NCBI RefSeq assembly: GCF_000422845.1
Contig: NZ_AUGV01000003.1
Span: 248,001-312,000, forward strand
Length of the DNA: 64,000 nt
Reading direction: 5' to 3'
Origin: Oceanobacter kriegii DSM 6294
Lineage (GTDB): Bacteria > Pseudomonadota > Gammaproteobacteria > Pseudomonadales > Oceanobacteraceae
Shown here: positions 8,798 to 20,054 of the stretch, piece by piece
How the letters are laid out: every line of letters starts with the position of its first letter
Position numbering within the stretch: position 1 is the first letter of the stretch
Translations under genes and position numbers: made by a program
The notes under the pieces: generated by a model
Told to the model about the DNA's origin: nothing
The model's input: the letters and a program-made list of their open reading frames with translations, nothing else
Database searches by the model: none

Positions 8798-10309
8798 GTG
8801 ACGGCTCTGTGGGAAGAGTGTTTGCGGTATCTGGAACATGAATTGCCAACCCAGCAGTACAACACCTGGATTCGGCCCTTGATTGCTTCCGAGCAGAACC
8901 AGCGCATGGTGCTGAGTGCACCCAACCGGTTTGTGAAGGACTGGGTCAAGGACAAGTACCTGACTCGCATTCAGGAAATTCTTTCTGAGCTGAATGGCGG
9001 TCGTCTGACGCACGTGGATCTGACGGTAGGGGAATCCCAGCCGATGTTCCGTGCGCCACAAGCCAGCACCGCGCCGCCACCCCCTCCGCCAGCCCCGGCT
9101 GCGCCACAAGCGCCAAGCTTTGCTGAAACCCGCGCGCGGGCGGAAGATGATGAGCCGATCCAGGATGACTTCATTGGTCACGGTAGCAATACTATAGAAG
9201 AAGCACCTGCACCGGTTGCGCCGGCGATGGCCGCGCCAAAGCAACCGGCGCCGCGTCGCGAAGTGCAGGTAGAAGGTGGTTTGAAGCACCGTTCGTTCCT
9301 GAACCCTTCCTTTACCTTCAAAACCTTTGTTGAAGGTAAGTCGAACCAGTTGGCTCAGGCGGCGGCTCGCCAGGTGGCAGAAAATGCTGGCGGCTCTTAT
9401 AACCCCCTCTTTATATATGGCGGTGTCGGTCTGGGTAAGACTCACTTGATGCACGCCGTGGGGAATTTCCTGCAAACCAAGAACCCCAACGCCAAAGTGC
9501 TCTACGTTCACTCCGAGCGTTTTGTGCAGGACATGGTAAAAGCGCTGCAATTGAACGCCATTAACGAGTTCAAGCGGTTTTACCGGGGGCTGGATGCCTT
9601 ACTGATTGACGACATTCAGTTTTTTGCGGGCAAGGAACGTTCCCAGGAAGAATTTTTTCATACCTTTAACGCCTTGTTGGAAGGCGGCCAGCAGATGATT
9701 CTGACCTGTGACCGCTATCCAAAAGAGATCAACGGTCTGGAAGAACGTTTGAAGAGCCGTTTCGGCTGGGGGCTGACGGTCGGCGTTGAACCGCCAGAAC
9801 TGGAAACCCGGGTAGCCATTCTGATGAAAAAGGCCGAGCAAAGCGGTGTAGACTTGCCGGATGACGCCGCCTTTTTTGTGGCCCAGCGTATTCGCTCGAA
9901 CGTGCGTGAGCTGGAAGGTGCCCTTAAACGAGTGATCGCCAGCGCCCAGTTCACCGGTAGCAAGATCGACCTTCCTTTTATCAAGGAATCGTTGAAAGAC
10001 CTGCTGGCTTTGCAAGAGCGCCAGGTAAGCATTGATAATATTCAGCGTACCGTGGCTGAGTATTACAAAATCAAGATCTCTGATTTATCATCTAAGCGCC
10101 GGACCCGATCCATTGCTCGTCCACGCCAGGTGGCGATGGCCTTGAGCAAGGAATTGACCAACCACAGCTTGCCGGAAATTGGCGAAGCTTTTGGTGGTCG
10201 GGACCACACCACGGTGTTGCATGCCTGCCGTAAAGTAAAAGAGCTGCAACAGACCAACGCAGACGTGCTTGAGGACTACAAGAATCTGCTGCGTTCACTG
10301 ACAACCTAG
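8798..10309 (+). CDS. dnaA: DnaA, chromosomal replication initiator
   Basis: DnaA binds the boxes in the adjacent origin and opens it for helicase loading. A GTG start at 8798 is chosen because AAGAGG ends five bases before it and [20 protein letters not shown] aligns with the family; an in-frame GTG two codons earlier overlaps the ribosome binding site. The 503-residue protein has domain I, a proline/alanine-rich linker (about residues 85-150), the AAA+ domain with Walker [10 protein letters not shown] and Walker [10 protein letters not shown], and the C-terminal box-binding helix-turn-helix with [15 protein letters not shown]. dnaN follows 17 bases downstream. Confidence 0.98.
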   Translation: MTALWEECLRYLEHELPTQQYNTWIRPLIASEQNQRMVLSAPNRFVKDWVKDKYLTRIQEILSELNGGRLTHVDLTVGESQPMFRAPQASTAPPPPPPAPAAPQAPSFAETRARAEDDEPIQDDFIGHGSNTIEEAPAPVAPAMAAPKQPAPRREVQVEGGLKHRSFLNPSFTFKTFVEGKSNQLAQAAARQVAENAGGSYNPLFIYGGVGLGKTHLMHAVGNFLQTKNPNAKVLYVHSERFVQDMVKALQLNAINEFKRFYRGLDALLIDDIQFFAGKERSQEEFFHTFNALLEGGQQMILTCDRYPKEINGLEERLKSRFGWGLTVGVEPPELETRVAILMKKAEQSGVDLPDDAAFFVAQRIRSNVRELEGALKRVIASAQFTGSKIDLPFIKESLKDLLALQERQVSIDNIQRTVAEYYKIKISDLSSKRRTRSIARPRQVAMALSKELTNHSLPEIGEAFGGRDHTTVLHACRKVKELQQTNADVLEDYKNLLRSLTT

Positions 10310-10326
10310 GACCTGAGTGGAGAACC

Positions 10327-11427
10327 ATGAAATTCGTAATCTCTAGGGAAGCTTTGTTACGCCCCCTGCAACTGGTAGCGGGTGTTGTTGAAAAACGACA
10401 GACCCTGCCGGTGCTATCCAACGTACTGTTGGAAGTGCGTGGACAACAGCTGTCTCTGACAGGTACCGACCTTGAGGTGGAACTGATCGGTCGCGTTACC
10501 CTGGACGAGGTTGGGGTTGAAGGTGAAGTTACCGTACCCGGCAAGAAGCTGATGGACATCTGCCGTTCCTTGCAGGATGGCTCCCAGATTGAAATCGCGC
10601 TGGAAGACCAGCGTGTGAATGTACGCTCTGGTCGTTCACGTTTTACCTTGTCGACGCTGCCGGCTACTGAATTCCCGAACATTGAATCTGTTGGCGAAGA
10701 ACAACAGTTCACCATGCAACAGCAAGTGCTGCGTCGTGCCATCGACCGCTCCAGCTTTGCCATGGCGCAACAGGACGTTCGTTACTACCTCAACGGCATG
10801 CTGTTTGAAGTGGGTGCTGACTCCCTGCGCACGGTCGCCACCGACGGTCACCGTCTGGCGACCTGTTGTGTGGATGTGGCTGGCCCGGACGAGCACTCCC
10901 AGATCATCGTACCGCGTAAGGGCGTACTGGAACTGGCGAAGCTGCTGACTGAAGGCGAGAACAGCGTCACCCTGTCGATCAGCAACAACCACCTGCGTGC
11001 CCGGACTGAAAACTTCACCTTCACCAGCAAGCTGGTGGACGGCAAGTTCCCGGACTACACCCGCGTGATTCCAAAGAACGGCTCCAACGTGCTGTTGGCC
11101 GACCGTCAGGAACTGCGTCAGGTGTTCCAGCGTACCGCGATTCTGTCCAACGAGAAGTACCGTGGCGTACGTCTGGTGCTGGGCCCGGATCTGCTGAAAG
11201 TGTTTGCCAACAACCCGGAGCAGGAAGAGGCGGAAGAATCCCTTGCGGTTGCCTATGATGGCAGCGGTCTGGAAATGGGCTTCAACGTATCCTACTTGCA
11301 GGACGTGATGTCGGTACTGAACACCGAACAGGTGAAAATGACCCTGTCTGACGCTAACAGCAGCGCGTTGCTGGAAGAGCCGGAGTCTGGTGATTCCCTG
11401 TACGTTGTGATGCCAATGCGTCTGTAG
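10327..11427 (+). CDS. dnaN: DnaN, DNA polymerase III beta sliding clamp
   Basis: The 366-residue product begins MKFVISREALLRPLQLVAGVVEKRQTLPVLSNVLLE and ends YVVMPMRL, both diagnostic for the ring-shaped processivity clamp, and has the usual three-fold domain length. AGTGGAGAACC precedes the ATG. It lies between dnaA and recF, each gap only 17 bases, consistent with one dnaA-dnaN-recF transcript. Confidence 0.98.
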   Translation: MKFVISREALLRPLQLVAGVVEKRQTLPVLSNVLLEVRGQQLSLTGTDLEVELIGRVTLDEVGVEGEVTVPGKKLMDICRSLQDGSQIEIALEDQRVNVRSGRSRFTLSTLPATEFPNIESVGEEQQFTMQQQVLRRAIDRSSFAMAQQDVRYYLNGMLFEVGADSLRTVATDGHRLATCCVDVAGPDEHSQIIVPRKGVLELAKLLTEGENSVTLSISNNHLRARTENFTFTSKLVDGKFPDYTRVIPKNGSNVLLADRQELRQVFQRTAILSNEKYRGVRLVLGPDLLKVFANNPEQEEAEESLAVAYDGSGLEMGFNVSYLQDVMSVLNTEQVKMTLSDANSSALLEEPESGDSLYVVMPMRL

Positions 11428-11444
11428 TCTCAGGACCTCTTTCT

Positions 11445-12596
11445 ATGCCGATTCGGCAACTCTCTGTCAGTGGCGTAAGGAACCTTGCGCCACTCGACCT
11501 CCAGCCTCACCCGCGGGTGAACTTTATCTACGGCGATAACGGCAGTGGCAAAAGCTCCTTGCTGGAATCCATCGCCTTGCTGTCGACTGGCAAGTCTTTC
11601 CGTTCCAATCAGATCAAACAGCTGATCAAGCATGAAGCCGACCGGCTGGAGCTGCGCTGTGGTTTGTCGACGGAACCCGCTGACGAAAACAGCGCTGTGG
11701 ATATGGAAGATGAAGACCTCAAGGAACTCTACAGCCTGCGCCTGCGCAATGGCGACGTGCTGTTCCGCTTTGACGGCTCGGTGCTGACCTCGCAGGCGGA
11801 TGTGGCGACGCATTTGCCCGTACAGGTGATAGAACCCAATACCTTCCGCCTGTTAGTTGGTTCACCGGAAGACCGCCGCCAGTTTCTCGATTGGGGTGTG
11901 TTCCATGTGGTGCCGGAATTTATCGAACAGTGGCGGGTATTCCGCAAGGTGCTGAAGCAACGCAACAGCGTGCTGAAGCAAAAAGAAGAGAGTTGGCTGG
12001 ACGCCTGGGACAGCGGCTTCGTGGAAGCCAGCGAAAAAATTCATCAGCACCGGATTCATTACATCGAGCAGTTTGTGCCGCGGTTTGAAGAAACCCTCAA
12101 GGCGCTCGATCCCAATATTCAGGTGCGCCTGGCCTATTACCCGGGCTGGGAAAAAGATTCCAATCTGGCTGACGTGTTAAACCGTCAGCGAGAGCGCGAC
12201 TTGCAGGTCGGTTACACCCAATCCGGGCCGCACCGTGCCGAGCTGCGCATCAAGGTCGATAAGCTGGCGGCAGCAGATGTGCTGTCGCGTGGCCAACAAA
12301 AAACCGTTGTGGCGGCGCTGAAGCTGACACAAGGCATTCTATTCAAACAGCACTGTGGTACTGCGCCCATTTATCTGGTCGACGACCTGGCGTCAGAGCT
12401 GGATTCTGGCCATCGTTTGGCTTTATGCCAGCTGCTGGAAGATTTAAAATGTCAGGTCTTTATCACCAGTATTGAAAAGCGGCAGCTAATGGAAAGCTGG
12501 AGCCCGTCTGACTACAAAGTGTTCCACGTGGAACGCGGCGAGGTCCGGGAAGAACCCCGGCTTGATCAAGCAAACGCAGAAGAGCCGCAGGGCTGA
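11445..12596 (+). CDS. recF: RecF, DNA gap repair ATPase
   Basis: RecF loads RecA at single-strand gaps with RecO and RecR. The 383-residue SMC-like protein has Walker A GDNGSGKSSLLE near residue 30, the ABC signature region LSRGQQKTVVAALKL and Walker B IYLVDDLASELD. It is slightly longer than the usual 360 or so, with an acidic insert (about residues 77-92, ADENSAVDMEDEDLKE) and a charged C-terminal tail. A parS site lies within the 3' end of the coding sequence at 12520-12535. Confidence 0.97.
   Translation: MPIRQLSVSGVRNLAPLDLQPHPRVNFIYGDNGSGKSSLLESIALLSTGKSFRSNQIKQLIKHEADRLELRCGLSTEPADENSAVDMEDEDLKELYSLRLRNGDVLFRFDGSVLTSQADVATHLPVQVIEPNTFRLLVGSPEDRRQFLDWGVFHVVPEFIEQWRVFRKVLKQRNSVLKQKEESWLDAWDSGFVEASEKIHQHRIHYIEQFVPRFEETLKALDPNIQVRLAYYPGWEKDSNLADVLNRQRERDLQVGYTQSGPHRAELRIKVDKLAAADVLSRGQQKTVVAALKLTQGILFKQHCGTAPIYLVDDLASELDSGHRLALCQLLEDLKCQVFITSIEKRQLMESWSPSDYKVFHVERGEVREEPRLDQANAEEPQG
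12520..12535. other. parS site 1 (inside recF)
   Basis: TGTTCCACGTGGAACG is one base from the palindromic TGTTCCACGTGGAACA-type ParB binding site. It lies inside the recF reading frame, encoding VFHVER. Confidence 0.82.
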
Positions 12597-12658
12597 TACC
12601 CGCATTCAATTGCCAGCCAGACGCGCCCCATTCAGACGCGGCTGGCAGTTACGTTTAA

Positions 12659-15088
<2,430 letters not shown>

Positions 15089-15107
15089 TCCTGTTTTAGC
15101 GGTATTG

Positions 15108-15146
15108 AAAAGCCCTTGTCGGTTGAACCGCCAAGGGCTTTTTTGT
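15108..15146 (+). terminator. Terminator of gyrB
   Basis: AAGCCCTTG pairs with CAAGGGCTT across a loop holding a smaller CGGTT/AACCG stem, followed by TTTTTTG, starting 20 bases past the gyrB stop. Confidence 0.88.
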
Positions 15147-15414
15147 GTCTGTTGTTCGCGGCTCCTGAGTAGCCTGATTGGCCAGAATCGCCGGGGTGGG
15201 CTCTGCTTTGCCCTGATGGGAATGCAAAACACAGAACAAAACATCATGGTGTTCCACGTGAAACACCTCAAGTCCGTTCAACAGTCCATGTCCTCAAGAT
15301 GGGCTGGCAAGCAAGGGCAGGGCAGTTACAATAACCGCCACAAAACATTGGCCGTCGTGTATGGAAACCCGCTGCGACGTGCTGTTACCGAATACATGCC
15401 GACAGGAATGATCC
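15147..15414. other. gyrB-fabV intergenic region
   Basis: No gene is supported in this stretch. It contains parS site 2 at 15250-15265 and must carry the fabV promoter. AGGA lies 7-10 bases before the fabV ATG. Confidence 0.5.
15250..15265. other. parS site 2
   Basis: TGTTCCACGTGAAACA is an exact match to the classic parS consensus TGTTNCACGTGAAACA. It lies between gyrB and fabV. Confidence 0.93.
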
Positions 15415-16605
15415 ATGATTATCAAACCACGCGTTCGCGGTTTTATGTGCGTAACCACACACCCAACGGGTTGTGAAGCCAACGTCAAAGAGCAAATCGA
15501 CTTCATCAAAGCGCAGGGCAGCATCGATATGCCAAAGCGCGTACTGGTAATCGGTTCCTCCACTGGCTACGGTCTGGCTGCTCGTATCGCTGCTGCGTTC
15601 GGTGCGGGAGCATCCACCCTGGGCGTGTTCTTCGAAAAAGAAGGCACAGAGAAGAAGCCAGGCACTGCCGGCTGGTACAACAGCGCAGCCTTCCACAAGT
15701 TCGCTGAAGCCGAGGGCCTGTACGCCAAGAGCATCAACGGCGATGCCTTCACCGACGAACTGAAGCAAAAAGCCATCGACACCATCAAGGAAGACATGGG
15801 TCAGGTGGATCTGGTGATCTACTCTCTGGCGGCTCCTCGTCGCACCCACCCTAAAACCGGCGTGGTGTACAACAGCACCCTGAAGCCAATCGGCAAAGAC
15901 GTGACCCTGCTGGGCATCAACACCGACAAAGAAGAAATTCAGGAATTCACCCTGACTGCGGCGTCCGACGAAGACATCAGCAACACCGTTGCCGTTATGG
16001 GTGGCGAAGACTGGCAGATGTGGATGGACGCTCTGGACGAAGCCGGTGTACTGGCCGACGGCGCCAAAACCTCTGCCTTCACCTACCTGGGCGATGACGT
16101 GACTCGCGATATCTACTGGGGTGGCACCATCGGTCAGGCCAAACAGGATCTGGACAAGAAGGTTCTGGACATCCGTTCCAAGCTGGCCGAGAAGGGCGGT
16201 GACGCTCGTGTAGCCGTACTGAAAGCCGTTGTGACCCAGGCGTCCTCCGCCATTCCAATCATGCCTCTGTACCTGTCCCTGCTGTTCAAGGTGATGAAGG
16301 AAGAAGGCACTCACGAAGGCTGTATCGAACAGCTGTACCGTCTGTATACCGAATGCCTGTACACCGACACCCCTCGTCTGGACGAAGAAGGCCGTGCCCG
16401 TGTTGACGAACTGGAACTGAAGCCAGAAGTGCAAAAAGCCGTTGAAGCTGCGTGGGACAAAATCACTACTGAAACCATCAGCACCGACACCGACTTCGCA
16501 GGCTACAAAGCAGAATTCCTGCGCCTGTTCGGCTTCGGTATCGACGGCGTAGACTACGACGCCGACGTAAACCCGGTAGTTGAAATCAAAGGTCTGGTGG
16601 ACTAA
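15415..16605 (+). CDS. fabV: FabV, NADH-dependent trans-2-enoyl-ACP reductase
   Basis: FabV carries out the last reduction of each fatty acid elongation cycle and is a triclosan-insensitive alternative to FabI. The 396-residue product has the N-terminal signature [20 protein letters not shown], the extended Rossmann motif [16 protein letters not shown], the LAAPRRTHP loop and the active-site Tyr-x8-Lys in [10 protein letters not shown]. It is a single gene flanked by parS sites 2 and 3, with its own terminator at 16662. Confidence 0.97.
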   Translation: MIIKPRVRGFMCVTTHPTGCEANVKEQIDFIKAQGSIDMPKRVLVIGSSTGYGLAARIAAAFGAGASTLGVFFEKEGTEKKPGTAGWYNSAAFHKFAEAEGLYAKSINGDAFTDELKQKAIDTIKEDMGQVDLVIYSLAAPRRTHPKTGVVYNSTLKPIGKDVTLLGINTDKEEIQEFTLTAASDEDISNTVAVMGGEDWQMWMDALDEAGVLADGAKTSAFTYLGDDVTRDIYWGGTIGQAKQDLDKKVLDIRSKLAEKGGDARVAVLKAVVTQASSAIPIMPLYLSLLFKVMKEEGTHEGCIEQLYRLYTECLYTDTPRLDEEGRARVDELELKPEVQKAVEAAWDKITTETISTDTDFAGYKAEFLRLFGFGIDGVDYDADVNPVVEIKGLVD

Positions 16606-16631
16606 TCCAACCGCTTTGATGTCTACTTGAG

Positions 16632-16647
16632 TGTTTCACGTGAAACA
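16632..16647. other. parS site 3
   Basis: TGTTTCACGTGAAACA is a perfect palindromic parS. The symmetry extends four bases further on each side, so 16628-16651 is a 24-base perfect palindrome. Confidence 0.94.
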
Positions 16648-16661
16648 CTCAGATAGCACGT

Positions 16662-16694
16662 AAACGCCAGCTCATTGAGCTGGCGTTTTTGTTT
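16662..16694 (+). terminator. Terminator of fabV
   Basis: AACGCCAGCTCA and TGAGCTGGCGTT form a nearly loop-free stem followed by TTTGTTT, 57 bases past the fabV stop and just after parS site 3. Confidence 0.88.
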
Positions 16695-16785
16695 CTGGGG
16701 TTTGTGTTTATGGTGGTAGGAGAGCGAGAACGTTTTCTGTATGAGCGAATCGGGACGTGCTATCTAATTCACGAATCCAGTGCTG

Positions 16786-16801
16786 CGTTCCACGTGAAAC
16801 A
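16786..16801. other. parS site 4
   Basis: CGTTCCACGTGAAACA differs from the consensus only at the first base. It ends a degenerate copy of the repeat unit described at 16802-17136. Confidence 0.82.
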
Positions 16802-16952
16802 TCTCTCCGTACATCTATTAACGCCGTGTGAATACTATTTGTACGTCTGATAAAGACGCGAAGCGGCTGCCATCAGACAGGTACTGCTTGGTAATACCAC
16901 CTTTAACATCGACTGTTTGTAGAAGCGAATTCATTCGCGAATAGAGATTCGG

Positions 16953-16968
16953 TGTTTCACGTGAAACG
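16953..16968. other. parS site 5
   Basis: TGTTTCACGTGAAACG matches the consensus except for its last base. It lies 167 bases after parS site 4. Confidence 0.87.
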
Positions 16969-17120
16969 TCTGCGCCCATGATTTGACGTAATATGAATAA
17001 GATATGTAGGACTGATAAAGACGCGAAGCGGCTGCCATCAGACAGTTGCTGCTCAGGAATGAATACGCGTTCTGCATTGACTGTTTGTAGGAGCGAATTC
17101 ATTCGCGAACAGGGATGCCA

Positions 17121-17136
17121 TGTTCCACGTGGAACG
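17121..17136. other. parS site 6
   Basis: TGTTCCACGTGGAACG, identical to site 1, lies 168 bases after site 5. Confidence 0.85.
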
Positions 17137-17340
17137 TGGAAACCCGCAGGCACTCGTTGATGTATTACGCCTTCGGCTAATACGTCCTACGGTCGCTTCT
17201 GGCGTAATCTCCTCTGGCATACCACGCGGAGCGTGGGAGCCAGCACAGTAAGGCTGAGCGTCCCGACTCGCTCCTACAAGTAAACCGCTTTGCCTCAGAC
17301 GTCAGACTTCCGACGTCTAGCGACCACAGCGTCCATCCCT
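17137..17340. other. Noncoding region with a further REP-like element
   Basis: No gene is supported. On the minus strand, TTGTAGGAGCGAGTCGGGACG (about 17260-17280) resembles the REP-like part of the neighbouring repeat units but lacks a parS. An imperfect inverted word, TATTACGCC/GGCGTAAT, spans about 17163-17210. Confidence 0.4.
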
Positions 17341-17865
17341 TTAAAACAACCCCAGCTGCTCTTCTGGTTTCTCCAGCACCGGCACCACCGCATCGCCCAC
17401 CCGAATATCGCCGCTCTGAATCACTTTGGCGCAGAGCCCGCCGTGCATCAGCATGGCAGCGGTGCAGCCGGGGCCAAGGGCTTCTTCCATACGGCTGCAT
17501 GGATGGCATTGGGCGGTGAGTTCAAAGATGGCCTCGCCGATCTGTAGCTTCTGGTGTCGCAGTGCTTGCAAGTTGATGCCGCTTACTACCAGATTGCGGC
17601 GTAGCAGGGCAGGGTCGATCTGGTCGCGTTGCAGCAGGCGGGCAATCACGTCGATGTGTTCGGCCATGATCAGCGTTACCTGACGGGCGGAGCCCGGTGT
17701 GCCTTCGCAACGTCTGTCGCCCGTTAGGCCAAGTTCTTTCACCGCGCGGGTGTGTTCTACCATCTGTACGGCACCACGGCGTTCGGTGCGTAATCCTATC
17801 CATTGCAGCCGCCCGGGCTGGATGGTGGGCAGGTAGCGGGAAAACAGTTTTTGGGTAGCGCTCAT
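17341..17865 (-). CDS. MOSC-domain protein
   Basis: The product of 174 residues fits the MOSC fold found at the C-terminus of molybdenum-cofactor sulfurases and in stand-alone proteins such as YiiM-like enzymes. Visible features are GLTGDRRCEGTPGSARQVTLI, RRNLVVSGINL, a central cysteine motif CHPCSRMEEALGPG and the terminal GDIRVGDAVV. The ATG at 17865 is preceded by AGGAAA; the frame runs 24 codons further up without support. The reaction cannot be named; sulfur carriage or Moco-linked reduction are the family options. It is convergent with the parS repeat region and divergent from the antiporter gene. Confidence 0.85.
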   Translation of the reverse strand: MSATQKLFSRYLPTIQPGRLQWIGLRTERRGAVQMVEHTRAVKELGLTGDRRCEGTPGSARQVTLIMAEHIDVIARLLQRDQIDPALLRRNLVVSGINLQALRHQKLQIGEAIFELTAQCHPCSRMEEALGPGCTAAMLMHGGLCAKVIQSGDIRVGDAVVPVLEKPEEQLGLF

Positions 17866-18031
17866 GGGCGATTTTCCTGTTTTGCAGTGGCGTAGCCAAA
17901 GAACAACGTGAAGATTGCTACAGTCGGATGTTAGCAAGTTTCAGTTGTGTTAACTTCCGCGCCTTTTCTGAATTCCTCTTCCGGGCAGCGCCCTGCTGTC
18001 TGAACCCATTAACGTCTGGAGACTCTGCTGA

Positions 18032-19351
18032 ATGAACGCTGTTGTCGTGGCCGTAGTACTGATGCTGGTACTGAGCCTGGCCCGAATGCATGTAATGCTG
18101 TCGATGATCGTGGCTGCCTTTGTGGGCGGTCTGGTTGGCGGCCTGTCGATCAACGATACTCTCAACGCCTTTAACGATGGCATTGGCGGCGGCGCGGGCA
18201 TTGCCCTAAGCTACGCCATGCTGGGTGTATTTGCCGTCGCGATTTCGCTGTCGGGCTTGCCGCAATTGCTGGCGGATTCGATGCTGAAAAAAGTCGGCGT
18301 GCAGAACGAAAGCGGTAGCCAGTGGCTGGCTCAAGGTCTGCTGGCAATGCTGCTGGTCGCCGCCGTGTGTTCGCAGAACCTGGTGCCGATTCACATCGCC
18401 TTTATCCCGATTCTGGTGCCGCCACTGCTGATGGTGATGGCCAAGCTCAAGCTGGATCGCCGTTTGATTGCCTGTGTACTGACCTTCGGTCTGATCACCC
18501 CTTACATGTTCCTGCCGGTGGGCTTTGGTGCCATTTACCTGGACAAGATCCTGCTGGGTCAGGTGGCAGCGGCTGGTCTGGATGTTGAAGGTGTATCGGT
18601 AGTGGAAGCCATGGCCTTGCCAGCGGCAGGCATGCTGTTCGGTTTGCTGGTGGCGGGCTTTGTCAGCTACCGCAAGCCACGTGAATACAGCCTCGAAAAA
18701 ATCGACGCGGCCGAAAATGGCCAGCGCGAATACAACGCCAAGTCCTTGTGGGTTGCGGGTGTTGCTATCGTTGCGGCGTTTGCCATTCAGCTGATTACTG
18801 ATTCCATGGTGCTGGGCGCGATGGCCGGTTTCCTGTTGTTCTCGGCTACCGGCGTAATCCGCTGGAACGAGTCCGAAGGGGTGATTCTGGACGGCATCAA
18901 GATGATGGCTTCCATTGGCTTTATCATGATCGCCGCCAACGGTTTCTCTGAAGTGCTGAAAACCACTGGCCACATCGACCTGTTGGTGAATGGTGCTGCG
19001 GACTTCCTGGGCGACAACAAGGCGCTGACGTCCTTCCTGCTGCTGCTGGTGGGCTTGTTGCTGACCATGGGTATTGGTTCGTCGTTCTCGACCATTCCGA
19101 TCATTGCCGCCATCTACGTGCCGCTGTGTATGGCGATGGGCTTCAGCCCGCTGGCGATTGTGGCCCTGATTGGCACCGCTGGTGCGCTGGGCGATGCTGG
19201 TTCCCCGGCTTCGGATTCCACCCTTGGCCCAACCGCGGGTCTGAACGCCGACGGCCAGCACAACCACATGCGTGACACCGTGATCCCGACCTTCCTGCAC
19301 TTCAACCTGCCGTTGCTGGCCGCTGGCTGGCTGGCGACCATGGTGTTGTGA
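18032..19351 (+). CDS. Na+/H+ antiporter family (YuiF/NhaC-like) membrane transporter
   Basis: This 439-residue inner-membrane protein has about eleven to twelve hydrophobic segments, beginning MNAVVVAVVLMLVLSL. It carries the family-type segments GGLVGGLSINDTLNAFNDGIGGGAGIALSY near the N-terminus and DAGSPASDSTLGPTAGL near the C-terminus, where small polar and acidic residues are likely ion ligands. Members are annotated as Na+/H+ antiporters or amino acid permease-like carriers; the substrate is not readable. The start is preceded by CTGGAGACTC. A terminator follows at 19463. Confidence 0.85.
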   Translation: MNAVVVAVVLMLVLSLARMHVMLSMIVAAFVGGLVGGLSINDTLNAFNDGIGGGAGIALSYAMLGVFAVAISLSGLPQLLADSMLKKVGVQNESGSQWLAQGLLAMLLVAAVCSQNLVPIHIAFIPILVPPLLMVMAKLKLDRRLIACVLTFGLITPYMFLPVGFGAIYLDKILLGQVAAAGLDVEGVSVVEAMALPAAGMLFGLLVAGFVSYRKPREYSLEKIDAAENGQREYNAKSLWVAGVAIVAAFAIQLITDSMVLGAMAGFLLFSATGVIRWNESEGVILDGIKMMASIGFIMIAANGFSEVLKTTGHIDLLVNGAADFLGDNKALTSFLLLLVGLLLTMGIGSSFSTIPIIAAIYVPLCMAMGFSPLAIVALIGTAGALGDAGSPASDSTLGPTAGLNADGQHNHMRDTVIPTFLHFNLPLLAAGWLATMVL

Positions 19352-19373
19352 CGGGTGTTGTGACGGGTGTTGT
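19343..19373 (+). repeat. Short tandem repeat over the antiporter stop codon
   Basis: The 12-base unit GTGTTGTGACGG occurs twice (19343-19354, 19355-19366) plus seven bases of a third copy. The stop codon of the antiporter gene falls in the first unit, so changes in copy number would leave the protein intact. Confidence 0.7.
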
Positions 19374-19462
19374 AAACAGGTGCTGTAACCAGAAAACGAG
19401 AGGCAGCAAGATGGCTGCCTTCGTTGTCGTTCTCTTTGTTCGTTGCTCTTGTCTACGGACAC

Positions 19463-19503
19463 AAAAAAACCTCCGCTTCTTTCGAAGGGGAGGTTTTTTC
19501 GTT
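19463..19503 (+). terminator. Terminator downstream of the antiporter gene
   Basis: AAAAAACCTCCGCTTC pairs with GAAGGGGAGGTTTTTT around a TTTC loop, with one mismatch, and is followed by more T. The rest of the 19352-19689 gap holds no supported gene. Confidence 0.88.
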
Positions 19504-19689
19504 TTTGAGGGAGCTCCGTTATTGCCGGGGCCATTACTGCCGTGATCAATCACGGCAAAACTGTGATCCAGAGCCCATCACAGCAGCAGTCACCCAAATG
19601 GGTGAAGTTTCAACTCTTCGCTTTGTTTTTACTGAGTTTGTGGGCGGCGTTTGGCCGCCACATTCCACAAGACACAAAGGGATATTGAC

Positions 19690-19971
19690 ATGAAAAAGTT
19701 ACTTTGTCTGACTGGTCTGATACTGGCGATGCCTGCCATGGCCGAAAAAGATTGTACTGCCGCCCAGTGGGCTGCGGCTGACGATGCCTGTTCGGTTTAT
19801 GGCATGGGGTCTGCGAAGAGCTGTACTGTGGCGACCAACCGCCAGATCTATGCAACCTGTCACAAGAGTACGAGTAACGAGGCGTTTGCGGTGCCGGATA
19901 CATTTTTGCTGGAAGAAGCACCACACGACATGGAGAGCGATTTGGGATCGGAAAAGCGTACTCAGCCTTAA
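19690..19971 (+). CDS. Small secreted protein with four cysteines, unknown function
   Basis: The 93-residue product starts MKKLLCLTGLILAMPAMA, a clear Sec signal peptide with an AMA cleavage site, so the mature protein of about 75 residues should be periplasmic or exported. Four cysteines (KDCTA, DACSV, KSCTV, ATCHK) lie within about 43 residues and could form two disulfides. The ATG at 19690 is preceded by AGGGA and starts the signal peptide; the frame extends 13 codons further without support. The last 25 residues are acidic and probably disordered. I do not recognise the family. It is flanked by two look-alike terminators. Confidence 0.75.
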   Translation: MKKLLCLTGLILAMPAMAEKDCTAAQWAAADDACSVYGMGSAKSCTVATNRQIYATCHKSTSNEAFAVPDTFLLEEAPHDMESDLGSEKRTQP

Positions 19972-19985
19972 GCAAAATAGAGTTA

Positions 19986-20024
19986 CAAAAAAAACTCCGC
20001 TTCGTTTTAAGGGGAGTTTTTTTT
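19986..20024. terminator. Bidirectional terminator between the small secreted protein and the PlsC-like gene
   Basis: AAAAAAAACTCCGCTT pairs with AAGGGGAGTTTTTTTT (one mismatch). The A-run and T-run allow it to work for both convergent genes. Its stem resembles that of the terminator at 19463. Confidence 0.85.
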
Positions 20025-20054
20025 GTTTCTGTTGCCGGAGTGCGAAGCGCTGAA

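Larger units (their letters stand above)
16802..17136. repeat. Two tandem ~167-bp units, each ending in a parS site
   Basis: Two units, 16802-16968 and 16969-17136, share a 34-base identical block (16847-16880 and 17012-17045, containing AAGACGCGAAGCGGCTGCC). They also share a block with one difference (16911-16941 and 17079-17109, containing GCGAATTCATTCGCGAA), then a parS site. Both blocks can fold into short hairpins, and the second resembles the REP elements of Pseudomonas genomes (GTAGGAGCG followed by a palindrome). A more decayed third copy (GAGCGAATCGGGACG, CACGAATCCAG) precedes parS site 4. The whole stretch 16695-17340 contains no supported gene; a minus-strand open frame across it is only the repeat read through. 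Confidence 0.85.

Noticed and set aside
16818-17153. Minus-strand open frame of 111 codons across the parS repeats, with a repeated SRMNSLLQTV and DGSRFASLS
   Set aside because: The internal repeats are the DNA repeat read in frame; it crosses two parS sites and has no supported start. It is noncoding repeat.
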